6,045 nucleotides of DNA from positions 1 to 6,045 of the forward strand of contig JASJAL010000341.1 of NCBI GenBank assembly GCA_030067055.1. The letters are read 5' to 3'. Shown here piece by piece: positions 1-6,045 of the stretch. Numbering within the stretch: position 1 is the first letter of the stretch; every line of letters begins with the position of its first letter. The translations under genes and the position numbers were made by a program. Origin of the DNA: Kiloniellales bacterium. GTDB taxonomy: Bacteria > Pseudomonadota > Alphaproteobacteria > Kiloniellales > JAKSBE01. The notes under the pieces are model-generated. The model was not told the DNA's origin, made no database searches, and worked only from the letters and a program-made list of their open reading frames with translations.

Positions 1-49
1 GGCGGGTCTTCACTTCCCGGTAAGGTCTGTGATTTCTCTGGGCCGCGCC

Positions 50-78
50 TTGACCTTGCCCCATTTCCCGCCCACTTT
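50..78 (+). promoter_or_regulatory. possible promoter before the small ORF at 87
   Basis: TTGACC at 50-55 resembles a -35 box. A 17-nt spacer leads to CACTTT at 73-78, which is a poor -10 match. If it is real, transcription would begin close to the ATG at 87, giving a nearly leaderless message. That would fit the absence of a ribosome binding site there. The rest of 1-86 shows nothing else I can name. Confidence 0.2.
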
Positions 79-86
79 TGGCCTCC

Positions 87-308
87 ATGACCAAGCACGA
101 TCCGCGGGACTCGGCCGCGGGCGGACCGCGCCTCTCGGAACGGGGCGAGGCCGCGCAGGCGGACCGCAAGGCCCGTCAGGCCGAGGCCCTCAGACAGAAT
201 CTGAGGAAGCGTAAGGAACAGTCGCGCGCCCGGGTGACCGGGGCGGCGCTCCGTGAGGATGCCGCCGCCGGGCCGCCGGGCGAGGGCGAAGACGGCGAGG
301 CGCCTTGA
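87..308 (+). CDS. small basic hypothetical protein upstream of murA
   Basis: This is a 73-residue ORF starting MTKHDPRDSA and ending at a TGA. Its middle part (about residues 22-50) is rich in Arg, Lys, Gln and Ala and should form a basic helix (for example RQNLRKRKEQSRAR). The C-terminus is a low-complexity Gly/Pro/Glu/Asp tail. I see no signal peptide, membrane segment or cysteine. I chose the ATG at 87; an in-frame TTG at 78 would add three residues. No Shine-Dalgarno sequence precedes either start. Small Arg/Lys-rich proteins of this kind are often found just before murA in alphaproteobacteria (from memory, unchecked), which favours a real gene. The function is unknown. Two other frames are also open here, as usual in GC-rich DNA, so the coding call is moderate. 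Confidence 0.55.
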   Translation: MTKHDPRDSAAGGPRLSERGEAAQADRKARQAEALRQNLRKRKEQSRARVTGAALREDAAAGPPGEGEDGEAP

Positions 309-446
309 GGCGCTCGGGACTCTTCTTCGGCAGGGCTTTCGCCCCGCCGGGGTTTGGCCTAGAAGGCGTCCTCGAGGCCTGCGACCCGTCGATTCGGCGT
401 CCTTCGCGGCGCGCGGAAAAGTAACAGCCAGTCCAGGCGGAGCTTA

Positions 447-1733
447 ATGGATCAAATCAGAATTCGCGGCGGCCGGCCGCTCAAGGGTGAAATCGTGATC
501 AGCGGGGCCAAGAACGCGGCGCTGCCGCTGATGGCCGCCAGCCTGCTCACCGAAGAGACCCTGCGGCTGACCAACCTGCCGGACCTGGCCGACATCTCCT
601 TCATGGCGCATATCCTCTCGGAGCACGGCGTCGGCGTCTACATGAACGGCAACGCCCAGGGCAGCGGCTATTCCAACCGTCTGGTCGAGCTGACTGCCGG
701 GCGCCTCACCTCGACCCGGGCGCCCTACGACCTGGTGCGCAAGATGCGCGCCAGCGTGCTGGTGCTGGGCCCGATCCTGGCCCGAGAAGGCCACGCCGAG
801 GTCTCGTTGCCGGGCGGCTGCGCGATCGGCCAGCGCCCGGTCGACCTGCACCTCTCGGCGCTGGAGACCCTGGGCGCCGAGATCGAGCTGCTCGAGGGCT
901 ACATCGTCGCCAAGGCGCCCAAGGGCCTGAAGGGCGCCGAGGTGGTCTTTCCCAAGGTCTCGGTCGGCGCCACCGAGAACCTGCTGATGGCCGCCAGCCT
1001 GGCCGAGGGCACGACCCGCATCGTCAACGCCGCCCGCGAGCCTGAGATCTCGGACCTGGCCGACTGCCTGAACAAGATGGGCGCCCGAATCACCGGCATC
1101 GGCAGCGATGTCCTGACGGTCGAGGGCGTGGCCCGTCTCCACGGCGCCGAGCACGCCGTGGTCGCCGACCGGATCGAGGCCGGCACCTTCGCCATGGCCG
1201 CCGCGATCACCGACGGCGAACTCGAGCTGCTGGGCGCCAGGGCCGAGCATCTGGGCGCCCTGATCGAGGTCCTGGAGGGCTCCGGCGTCACGGTGCGCGA
1301 GAGCAACCGTGGGCTTTCGGTCAAGCGGGCCAACGGCCGGCTCTCGGCGACCACGGTCGAGACCGCGCCCTTCCCGGGCTTTCCGACCGACCTGCAAGCC
1401 CAGCTCATGGCCCTCATGTCGACCGCGGAGGGCACCTCCGAGGTCACCGAGTCGATCTTCGAGAACCGCTTCATGCACGTCTCGGAGCTCTGCCGCATGG
1501 GCGCGCATATCGAGGTCAAGGGATCCAAGGCGACGATCCACGGCCGCCCGCGCTTGAACGGCGCCGAGGTCATGGCGACCGATCTGCGGGCCAGCGTCAG
1601 CATGATTCTCGCCGGCCTGGTCGCGGAGGGTGAGACTTTGATGAATCGAGTCTATCATCTCGACCGCGGTTACGAGCACGTGGAACGCAAGCTGGCGGAT
1701 TGCGGCGCGGATATCGAGCGCCTCAAGACCTGA
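447..1733 (+). CDS. murA: UDP-N-acetylglucosamine 1-carboxyvinyltransferase
   Basis: MurA transfers enolpyruvate from PEP to UDP-GlcNAc, the first committed step of peptidoglycan precursor synthesis in the cytoplasm, and is the fosfomycin target. The 428-residue product is full length for the family (E. coli about 419). The start of the protein carries [10 protein letters not shown] with the Lys22-Asn23 pair. The catalytic loop [14 protein letters not shown] places the active-site cysteine at residue 125 and the loop arginine at 130. FPTDLQAQ holds the catalytic aspartate at about 315, and [13 protein letters not shown] near the C-terminus holds the conserved arginine at about 407. The cysteine is not replaced by aspartate, so the protein should be fosfomycin-sensitive in principle. 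The start ATG follows a modest purine-rich site (GGCGGAG, 437-442 region). The DUF2948 gene begins 32 nt after the stop. A 442-codon ORF on the opposite strand is only a GC-driven shadow. Confidence 0.98.
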   Translation: MDQIRIRGGRPLKGEIVISGAKNAALPLMAASLLTEETLRLTNLPDLADISFMAHILSEHGVGVYMNGNAQGSGYSNRLVELTAGRLTSTRAPYDLVRKMRASVLVLGPILAREGHAEVSLPGGCAIGQRPVDLHLSALETLGAEIELLEGYIVAKAPKGLKGAEVVFPKVSVGATENLLMAASLAEGTTRIVNAAREPEISDLADCLNKMGARITGIGSDVLTVEGVARLHGAEHAVVADRIEAGTFAMAAAITDGELELLGARAEHLGALIEVLEGSGVTVRESNRGLSVKRANGRLSATTVETAPFPGFPTDLQAQLMALMSTAEGTSEVTESIFENRFMHVSELCRMGAHIEVKGSKATIHGRPRLNGAEVMATDLRASVSMILAGLVAEGETLMNRVYHLDRGYEHVERKLADCGADIERLKT

Positions 1734-1765
1734 TCTGACCGCCGGGGGAGTGGGCGGACGACACC

Positions 1766-2302
1766 ATGGCACGGCAAGGGCGGCTAAAACTCCGGGCCCG
1801 CGATCCCGAGGATCTGCGGGTTTTGTCTGCCTGCCTGCAGGACGCGTTGGTCCCGCTGGCCGATATCGCCTACCTGAAGCCGGAACAACGCTTCGTCCTG
1901 GTGGTCAATCGCTTCATGTGGGAAAGCGCGCCCGAGGAAGCCGAGCTCTCAGCCGCAGTCGAGACCAAAGCCGAGCCGGTTGCGGAGGACGATGCCCGCT
2001 TCGAGGACGCCGAGGGTGCGGCGCCGCCGTACCTCAGGGTCAACGCCGGCCTGACCTTCGATCGGGTCCGCGCGGTGCGCTTTCGCGGATTCGACGCCCG
2101 CAAGCGCGACGAGATCCTGAACCTGCTCAACATCGAGGCCGATCCTCAGGCCATAACTTTGAGCTTCTCTGGCGGCGGCGCGATTCGGCTCGAAGTCTCG
2201 GAGATCCTTTGCCACCTGGAGGACGTCGGCCAACCCTGGCCGACCCGCTGGCGCCCCCATCACGAAGACCCGGCCGCCGCCAGCGAAGCCGGCGAGGGCT
2301 GA
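1766..2302 (+). CDS. DUF2948 family protein
   Basis: This 178-residue cytoplasmic protein has no signal peptide or membrane segment. It matches the DUF2948 family by pattern. The N-terminal block LKLRARDPEDLRVLSACLQD with DIAYLKPEQRFVLVVNRFMWE is typical. The middle block is LTFDRVRAVRFRGFD, and the C-terminal block is LSFSGGGAIRLEVSEILCHLEDVG, followed by WPTRWRPHHE. Members are mostly about 140-150 residues. The extra length here comes from an acidic, Ala/Glu-rich linker at about residues 56-87 and a short C-terminal tail. The family has no established function. It commonly sits directly after murA in alphaproteobacteria, as here (32 nt gap), so co-transcription with murA is likely. The start ATG is preceded by GGGGGAG (1744-1750), rather far upstream, and by GCGGA closer in. 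The overlapping +1-frame ORF was rejected. Confidence 0.9.
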   Translation: MARQGRLKLRARDPEDLRVLSACLQDALVPLADIAYLKPEQRFVLVVNRFMWESAPEEAELSAAVETKAEPVAEDDARFEDAEGAAPPYLRVNAGLTFDRVRAVRFRGFDARKRDEILNLLNIEADPQAITLSFSGGGAIRLEVSEILCHLEDVGQPWPTRWRPHHEDPAAASEAGEG

Positions 2303-2337
2303 GGAGTCCTCGTATCCCCACTCGTTGAGGCGCCAGG

Positions 2338-2685
2338 TTGTGGAGAGGGTCAACCATAAGCAAGAGCTACGTCGAGGCGAGGGCGGTACCGCAAATCGAT
2401 CGCGACGAGCTCGAGCACCTTCCGACCAAAGCGCTTCTCGCGAGGCTGGACAAGCTCAGGCGCTGCGAAGATAGCCTCGAAGGCTCGGATATGACTGGCG
2501 ACGAAATCACGGCGGTCGAAGGCATCCTCTTCAAGGAATCACCGGAGTGGCGGGAAGCCTACGAAGCCGTGAAAGCCGTTCTGTCGACGCGACAACACGT
2601 GCCGGGTGCCGCGGAGCGAAGGCAGATGAGACATGAAAGGGCCAAGCGCAACCGGAGCGGGCAGCGAATCGGCCGTCGGGGCTAA
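2338..2685 (+). CDS. small charged hypothetical protein, start uncertain
   Basis: The open frame encodes up to 115 residues and ends with TAA at 2683-2685. The core, from about DRDELEHLPTKALLARLDKLRRCEDSLEGSD through ILFKESPEWREAYEAVKAVLSTRQHVP, is predicted to be helical and looks like a folded small domain. The last 30 residues are very basic (RRQMRHERAKRNRSGQRIGRRG), consistent with nucleic acid or ribosome contact, though this is inference. There is no signal peptide or membrane segment and only one cysteine. No ATG lies near the apparent N-terminus. A TTG at 2338 has GAGG seven bases upstream, while the codon at 2356 is ATA followed by AGCAAGAGC and has GGAGAGGG at an ideal distance. The gene follows DUF2948 by 35 nt and is probably in the same transcript. 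I do not recognise a named family. Confidence 0.65.
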   Translation: MWRGSTISKSYVEARAVPQIDRDELEHLPTKALLARLDKLRRCEDSLEGSDMTGDEITAVEGILFKESPEWREAYEAVKAVLSTRQHVPGAAERRQMRHERAKRNRSGQRIGRRG

Positions 2686-2719
2686 GCCTTGAGGCAAGGC
2701 AATCGCCTGCCGATTTGTT
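2686..2719 (+). terminator. weak hairpin after the murA-region genes
   Basis: Two mutually exclusive stem-loops lie just after the stop at 2685. One is GCCTTG-AGG-CAAGGC (2686-2700, six perfect pairs). The other is GGCA-A-GGC-AATC-GCC-TGCC (2693-2711, seven pairs with one bulged A). The second is followed by GATTTGTT rather than a real T-tract. It may act as an inefficient terminator for the upstream genes, but the evidence is thin. Confidence 0.3.
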
Positions 2720-2748
2720 AAGACTTACAATAGAAAAGGCGCTTATTG

Positions 2749-2777
2749 TTGACAGACGACCTGTTTCATTGAAGTCT
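2749..2777 (+). promoter_or_regulatory. candidate promoter of the short-ORF unit
   Basis: A perfect TTGACA (2749-2754) sits in an AT-richer stretch. The -10 is poor: AAGTCT at 2772-2777 with a 17-nt spacer, or TGAAGT at 2770-2775 with 15. Transcription would then start near 2784, the first base of a hairpin. An alternative is TACAAT (2726-2731), a good -10 without a convincing -35. Some promoter in 2700-2780 is likely because a strong terminator and ribosome site follow. Confidence 0.4.
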
Positions 2778-2783
2778 GAAGAC

Positions 2784-2816
2784 GCGCAGATCGAGTTGCC
2801 AAGCAGCGATCGGCGC
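2784..2816 (+). other. leader hairpin upstream of the short ORF
   Basis: An imperfect inverted repeat can fold as GCGC (2784-2787) with GCGC (2813-2816), then an A-G mismatch. GATCG (2789-2793) pairs with CGATC (2807-2811), and TGC (2797-2799) pairs with GCA (2803-2805) around a CAA loop. It ends 17-20 nt before the Shine-Dalgarno region. If transcription starts at about 2784 it would be a 5'-terminal stem, which is known to stabilise some bacterial messages. Function here is inference. Confidence 0.35.
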
Positions 2817-2832
2817 TTTCGTCATCAACAGC

Positions 2833-2849
2833 AGAAAGGAGGTGATCCA
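2833..2849 (+). promoter_or_regulatory. extended Shine-Dalgarno matching the 16S rRNA 3' end
   Basis: AGAAAGGAGGTGATCCA is the exact reverse complement of TGGATCACCTCCTTTCT, the 3' end of alphaproteobacterial 16S rRNA as I know it. The core GGAGG (2838-2842) lies seven bases before the ATG at 2850, an optimal distance. Most genes in the window have only 4-6 bases of complementarity, so this is exceptional. It decides the start of the short ORF that follows. Confidence 0.8.
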
Positions 2850-2927
2850 ATGTCTAGCGAGTTGGGTGCGATGTCCTGTTTCGGGTGTCTTTCGCCGGTC
2901 ATTGAGCAGCCTCTTTGGACGGCCTAG
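2850..2927 (+). CDS. short ORF, 25-residue peptide with CxxC
   Basis: The ORF from ATG 2850 to TAG 2925-2927 encodes a 25-residue peptide that starts MSSELGAMSC and ends PVIEQPLWTA. It holds a C-F-G-C motif at residues 10-13, one Trp near the end, and almost no charge (Glu4, Glu19). The hydrophobic character is too weak for a clear membrane helix. The case for translation is contextual: an exceptional ribosome binding site at ideal spacing, a private upstream region and a strong terminator about 50 nt after the stop. The codons include TCT, TTG, CTT, TGT and ATT, so third positions are less GC-rich than in murA, which weakens the coding case or suggests a different constraint. It could be a highly expressed small protein, a leader peptide, or a by-product of a small RNA that binds ribosomes. 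I recognise no family. No peptide-modifying enzymes are visible nearby. An upstream in-frame extension to 2715 is unlikely. Confidence 0.55.
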   Translation: MSSELGAMSCFGCLSPVIEQPLWTA

Positions 2928-2974
2928 GCGCCACGATCGCTTGATCACGGATTAGGAAATCGCCAACTCCGTGG

Positions 2975-3007
2975 AGAGCCGCCCGAAAGGGCGGCTCTTT
3001 CCTTTTT
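2975..3007 (+). terminator. strong rho-independent terminator
   Basis: AGAGCCGCCC (2975-2984) pairs perfectly with GGGCGGCTCT (2989-2998) around a GAAA tetraloop, giving ten pairs, mostly G-C. TTTCCTTTTT follows (2998-3007). It ends the short-ORF transcript. The opposite strand lacks a T-tract on its side of the stem, so it is probably not an efficient terminator for gloA, whose stop is 22 nt away. Confidence 0.9.
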
Positions 3008-3028
3008 GGGGCTGTGCTCGACCGGAGC

Positions 3029-3469
3029 TCACCAGCTGCCGGTGTTCTCCATCGAGGCCCAGGGCTCGGCAGGCGCCAGGGATTCACCGGCCTGCAGCAG
3101 CTCGATCGAGATGCCGTCGGGCGAGCGCACGAAGGCCATGTGGCCGTCGCGCGGGGGACGGTTGATGGTCACGCCGCCGTCCATGAGCTTCTGGCAGGTC
3201 TTGTAGATGTTCTCGACCCGGTAGGCCAGGTGGCCGAAGTTGCGACCGCCGGTATACGCCTCGGGATCCCAGTTGTAGGTCAGCTCGACCAGAGGTGCCT
3301 TGCTGTCCTTGGCCCGCTCGACGTCGTCCGGGGCGGCGAGGAAGACCAGGGTGAAACGGCCCTTCTCGCTGTCGTAGCGACGGGTCTCCACCAGTCCCAG
3401 CTTGTTGCAGTAGAAGTCCAGCGAGGCGTCCAGGTCGGCGACCCTCACCATGGTGTGCAGGTATTGCAT
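3029..3469 (-). CDS. gloA: glyoxalase I (lactoylglutathione lyase), VOC fold
   Basis: GloA isomerises the hemithioacetal of methylglyoxal and glutathione to S-lactoylglutathione in the cytoplasm, detoxifying methylglyoxal. The 146-residue protein has the two VOC modules of the family. It starts [20 protein letters not shown], then has the VELTYNW block, the NFGHLAYRV block and the DGISIELLQ block. The four metal ligands align with E. coli GloA as His5, Glu62, His80 and Glu123, all present, so an active metalloenzyme is expected. The tail ending [11 protein letters not shown] extends beyond the E. coli protein and resembles that of other alphaproteobacterial enzymes. The start ATG has AGGAGAG about eight bases upstream. 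It lies 121 nt downstream of napC on the same strand, so it may have its own promoter or be read through from nap. No functional link to nitrate reduction is evident. Confidence 0.95.
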   Translation of the reverse strand: MQYLHTMVRVADLDASLDFYCNKLGLVETRRYDSEKGRFTLVFLAAPDDVERAKDSKAPLVELTYNWDPEAYTGGRNFGHLAYRVENIYKTCQKLMDGGVTINRPPRDGHMAFVRSPDGISIELLQAGESLAPAEPWASMENTGSW

Positions 3470-3538
3470 CGAAGCTCTCTCCTGTGTGACGCCGGGCTTC
3501 GGCCAAGGTCCAGCGCCTGGCGGCCAATGACGACATCA

Positions 3539-3567
3539 GAGATAGGCCCGGATGCCGGACGCTGCAA
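3539..3567 (-). promoter_or_regulatory. possible gloA promoter
   Basis: On the minus strand TTGCAG (3567-3562) is followed after exactly 17 nt by TATCTC (3544-3539), about 70 nt before the gloA start. Each box matches the housekeeping consensus at only three positions, so this is tentative. The rest of the napC-gloA gap shows GC-rich inverted repeats such as CCAG-GCG-CTGG but no T-tract, so I cannot identify a napC terminator. Confidence 0.25.
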
Positions 3568-3590
3568 GACGGCGCTTGAGGCTGAGACTC

Positions 3591-4187
3591 TTAGCGCGCG
3601 GCGGTCTCTGCCATATCGGGTAGCTGGTGGGCGATGCCCTTGTGGCAGTCGATGCAGGTTTTCTCCCCGGAGGCCAGGAAGCGCTCGTGCTGCTCGGCCG
3701 CACGCTTGCTCTGCACAGTGAAGTCCATCGATTCGAGATCGTGGCAGTTGCGGCACTCCAAGGAGTCGTTCGCCTTCATGCGGATCCATTCGTGACGCGC
3801 TAGTTCGATGCGCCGTTCCAGAAATTTCTCGCGCGTGTTGATGGTGCCGAAGATCGTGCCCCAGACCTCTTTCGAGGCCTGCATCTTGCGGGCGATCTTG
3901 TCGGTCCAGTTGTGAGGCACGTGGCAGTCGGGACAGGTGGCTCGGACGCCGGACCGGTTCGTGTAGTGAATGGTCGGCTTGATCTCCTGGAACACGTTGT
4001 CACGCATCTCGTGGCAGCCGGTGCAGAAGGTCTCGGTGTTGGTCAGGTCCATCGCCGTGTTGAATCCGCCCCAGAAGATGATCCCGGCGATGAAGCCGCC
4101 GACCGTCAGGAACGCGAGGCTGAAGTGCTTGCTGGGACTGTTCAGCAGGTTCCAGTAGCGCTTCAGGAGATCAATCAGTGATTTCAC
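3591..4187 (-). CDS. napC: membrane-anchored tetraheme cytochrome c NapC
   Basis: NapC (NapC/NirT family) oxidises membrane quinol and passes electrons to the periplasmic NapAB nitrate reductase. The 198-residue product has a short cytoplasmic N-terminus, one uncleaved transmembrane helix at about residues 22-44 ([20 protein letters not shown]), and a periplasmic domain with four CxxCH heme-binding motifs: CTGCH at 55, CPDCH at 85, CRNCH at 145 and CIDCH at 178. The segment TFCTGCHEM followed by [29 protein letters not shown] is typical of the family. Length and heme count are normal (about 200 residues). The start codon is GTG, preceded by GAGGG about nine bases upstream, and lies 15 nt after the napB stop, so the gene is co-transcribed and probably translationally linked. 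It is the last nap gene visible. NrfH/TorC-type relatives were considered, but position after napAB settles the call. Confidence 0.96.
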   Translation of the reverse strand: MKSLIDLLKRYWNLLNSPSKHFSLAFLTVGGFIAGIIFWGGFNTAMDLTNTETFCTGCHEMRDNVFQEIKPTIHYTNRSGVRATCPDCHVPHNWTDKIARKMQASKEVWGTIFGTINTREKFLERRIELARHEWIRMKANDSLECRNCHDLESMDFTVQSKRAAEQHERFLASGEKTCIDCHKGIAHQLPDMAETAAR

Positions 4188-4202
4188 CCGTCCGTTCCCT
4201 CT

Positions 4203-4670
4203 TTACTCGCCGGTGCCCGTGATCAGCTTTTCGACGTCCACGAAGTCGTTGCCGGTCGCGGCGCGGACTTCGTGCTGCGTGACATGGCATTGATCGCAGA
4301 AGTAGCGGCGCGGCGACATGAAGGCGCGCACCTGGCCCTCGCGATCCGTGAAGTGCGTGACGCTGATCATCGGCGCCTGGGACTCCTCGACCGCGGTGCG
4401 GCTGTGGCAGCTCATGCATTTGTTGGCCCTGAGGTCGACCTGATAGTTGCGCACCTTGTGCGGGACGGTGGGCGGCTGCTCGGGATAGTTCCGCGCGCGC
4501 CGCAGGTCCTTGTTTTCCACCTCGCCCAATGTCGGCGGCGCCGGCTCTTCACTGATCTCCGCGCCGCGCAAGGTGGCCAGCGGCTCAGCCGCGTGCACTG
4601 ACCAGGAATAGGCTCCCGCGACCATGGAAAGGAACCCTGCCGCGACAAGTAGCAGGGCCAGGCGGCTCAT
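4203..4670 (-). CDS. napB: periplasmic nitrate reductase small subunit, diheme cytochrome c NapB
   Basis: NapB relays electrons from NapC to the catalytic subunit NapA in the periplasm. From the ATG at 4670 the protein has 155 residues. A signal peptide ([20 protein letters not shown] then YSWSVHAAE) probably ends with cleavage near Ala27-Ala28. Two CxxCH motifs bind the hemes, CMSCH at 85 and CDQCH at 125. Likely distal ligands are His71 in PPTVPHKV and His106 in SVTHF, at positions conserved with E. coli NapB. I chose this ATG because it overlaps the napA stop by one base (TAATG), a translational-coupling arrangement, and gives a normal signal peptide. An in-frame ATG at 4703 would add 11 residues ([11 protein letters not shown]) inside the end of napA and has only a weak ribosome site. 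napC follows after 15 nt. Confidence 0.96.
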   Translation of the reverse strand: MSRLALLLVAAGFLSMVAGAYSWSVHAAEPLATLRGAEISEEPAPPTLGEVENKDLRRARNYPEQPPTVPHKVRNYQVDLRANKCMSCHSRTAVEESQAPMISVTHFTDREGQVRAFMSPRRYFCDQCHVTQHEVRAATGNDFVDVEKLITGTGE

Positions 4671-6045
4671 TAGCTCTGTACCGAAGTCACTTTGACGGCG
4701 CATTTCTTGTAGTCCGTTTGTTTGGAAATCGGATCGGTGGCATCCAGCGTCACCTTGTTGATCAGCTGGCTGGCGTCGAACCAGGGAACGAAGACCAGCC
4801 CCCGCGGCGGCTTGTTGCGGCCCCGGGTCTCGACCCGGGTCCTGATCTCGCCGCGCCGGGAGACCACCCTGACTTCGCTGCCGCGGCGCAGGCCCCGGTC
4901 CTTGGCGTCGTCGGGGTGCATGAAGACCACCGCGTCGGGGAAGGCCTGATAGAGCTCCGGCACCCGCTGGGTCATGGAGCCCGAGTGCCAGTGCTCCAGC
5001 ACCCGGCCGGTTGCGAGCCAGAGATCGAATTCCTCGTCCGGAGATTCGGCCGCCGGCTCGTAGGGTAGGGCGAAGATGTTCGCCTTCTTGTCGGCATGGC
5101 CGTAGAACTGCACCCCGGTCCCCCGCTCGACGTAGGGGTCCGAGCCCTCGCGGAAACGCCAGCGCGTCTCCTTGCCGTCGACCACCGGCCAGCGCAGGCC
5201 GCGAACCTGATGGTAGGTTTCGAAGGGCGCGAGGTCGTGTGCGTGGCCGCGGCCGAACTCGGCGTATTCCTCGAACAAGCCCTTCTGCAGGTAGAATCCG
5301 AAGTCCTTGGACTCCTGGTTCTCGTACTGGAGGCTGAGCTCCGAGAGGGGATAGCGGTCGACCTTGCCGTTGGCGAAGAGCACGTCGTAGAGGGTCTTAC
5401 CCTTGTACTCGGGATTTGCGTCCAGGATCTCCGCCGGCCAGACCTCCTCGGTCGTGAAGCGCTTGGAGAACTCGACCAGCTGCCAGACGTCCGAGCGGGC
5501 CTCGCCCGGCGCGTTGACCAGTTGATGCCAGAACTGGGTGCGCCGCTCGGCATTGCCGTAGGCGCCTTCCTTTTCCACCCACATGGCGGTCGGAAGCACC
5601 AGGTCGGCGGCCTGGGCCGTCACCGTCGGATAGGCATCCGAGACGACGATGAAGTTGTCGGGATTGCGGTAGCCCGGATAACCCTCCTCGTTCAGGTTGG
5701 GGGCTGCCTGCATGTTGTTGTTGACCTGCACCCAGTAGGCGTTGATGACGCCATCCTTCAGCATCCTGTTGTGCTGGACTGCGTGGTAACCCGGCTTGGC
5801 GGGAATGACGCCGGCAGGAAGCTTCCAGATCTTCTCGGCGATCTCGCGATGCTCCTTTTTCGCGACCAGCATGTCGGCCGGCAGGCGGTGCGAGAAGGTT
5901 CCGACCTCACGCGCGGTACCACATGCCGAGGGCTGGCCCGTCAGCGAGAAGGGACTGTTGCCCGGCTCGGAGATCTTCCCGGTCAGGAGATGGATGTTGT
6001 AGGTCAGGTTGTTGCACCAGACACCGCGGGTGTGCTGGTTGAAAC
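4670..6045 (-). CDS. napA: periplasmic nitrate reductase catalytic subunit NapA, partial (N-terminus outside window)
   Basis: NapA reduces nitrate to nitrite in the periplasm with a Mo-bis-MGD cofactor and a [4Fe-4S] cluster. The last 457 residues are visible, about 55% of the roughly 830-residue enzyme, and the frame runs open through the window edge. It begins [13 protein letters not shown], then [95 protein letters not shown] and the molybdopterin-dinucleotide-binding C-terminal domain ending [16 protein letters not shown]. These align almost continuously with E. coli NapA. The missing part should hold the twin-arginine signal, the cluster-binding cysteines and the molybdenum cysteine ligand. 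An internal ATG at 5872 is not the start. No frameshift is visible. napB starts on the last base of the TAA stop. Confidence 0.98.
   Translation of the reverse strand, partial: FNQHTRGVWCNNLTYNIHLLTGKISEPGNSPFSLTGQPSACGTAREVGTFSHRLPADMLVAKKEHREIAEKIWKLPAGVIPAKPGYHAVQHNRMLKDGVINAYWVQVNNNMQAAPNLNEEGYPGYRNPDNFIVVSDAYPTVTAQAADLVLPTAMWVEKEGAYGNAERRTQFWHQLVNAPGEARSDVWQLVEFSKRFTTEEVWPAEILDANPEYKGKTLYDVLFANGKVDRYPLSELSLQYENQESKDFGFYLQKGLFEEYAEFGRGHAHDLAPFETYHQVRGLRWPVVDGKETRWRFREGSDPYVERGTGVQFYGHADKKANIFALPYEPAAESPDEEFDLWLATGRVLEHWHSGSMTQRVPELYQAFPDAVVFMHPDDAKDRGLRRGSEVRVVSRRGEIRTRVETRGRNKPPRGLVFVPWFDASQLINKVTLDATDPISKQTDYKKCAVKVTSVQS

Noticed and set aside
444..1772. 442-codon open frame antisense to murA
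   Set aside because: It mirrors murA codon positions, has low-complexity Gly/Ala/Arg/Gln/Asp composition and no recognisable domain. It is a GC-driven shadow.
1750..2328. 192-codon frame overlapping the DUF2948 gene
   Set aside because: It is a +1-frame shadow, rich in Arg, Gly and Pro, while the other frame carries the conserved family blocks.
2715..2849. N-terminal extension of the short ORF from a TTG at 2715
   Set aside because: It would cross the candidate promoter, the hairpin and the extended Shine-Dalgarno sequence, which clearly point to the ATG at 2850.
2833..2849. A displaced fragment of a 16S rRNA gene in reverse orientation
   Set aside because: Similarity stops at the tail. 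The adjoining bases do not continue into the conserved 16S sequence, and the position before an ATG fits a ribosome binding site.
2766..2948. 60-codon minus-strand frame opposite the short-ORF unit
   Set aside because: It has no ribosome site, is rich in Arg and Leu, and lies opposite a unit with clear + strand signals.
2941..2954. FNR-like TTGAT half site near the nap side
   Set aside because: Only one half site matches, it lies between a short ORF and its terminator, and the nap promoter is expected beyond the right edge of the window.
3014..3721. 235-codon + strand frame across gloA and the end of napC
   Set aside because: It lies antisense to two clearly real genes and spans their intergenic gap, with no domain or ribosome site of its own.

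Overview
The window is GC-rich DNA (clearly above 60% by eye) from what looks like an alphaproteobacterium. A Rhodospirillales-type marine or soil lineage is my best guess. The evidence is the murA-DUF2948 gene pair, which is an alphaproteobacterial arrangement, and an alphaproteobacterial-style nap cluster (napA-napB-napC). The exact taxon cannot be fixed from the sequence alone.

Left part (1-2700, + strand): a short, very basic hypothetical protein (87-308) lies upstream of murA (447-1733). MurA is the UDP-GlcNAc enolpyruvyl transferase that commits UDP-GlcNAc to peptidoglycan. A DUF2948 protein (1766-2302) and a small charged hypothetical protein with an unusual start region (about 2338-2685) follow. 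The tight spacing suggests one transcription unit from murA to about 2700, possibly ending at a weak hairpin.

Middle (2700-3010, + strand): an AT-richer stretch carries its own small transcription unit. It has a possible promoter, a hairpin that would lie at or near the 5' end of the transcript, and a Shine-Dalgarno sequence matching the complement of the 16S rRNA 3' end over about 17 nt. A 25-codon ORF with a CFGC motif follows, then a textbook rho-independent terminator. This is the least explained element of the window.

Right part (3029-6045, - strand): gloA (glyoxalase I) lies downstream of the 3' end of a periplasmic nitrate reductase operon read right to left. The operon comprises napA (5' end outside the window), napB and napC. 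Electrons would pass from the quinol pool through membrane-anchored tetraheme NapC to diheme NapB and on to the molybdenum and [4Fe-4S] catalytic subunit NapA, reducing nitrate to nitrite in the periplasm. napA and napB overlap by one base, and napB and napC are 15 nt apart. No RNA genes, CRISPR arrays or mobile elements were found.
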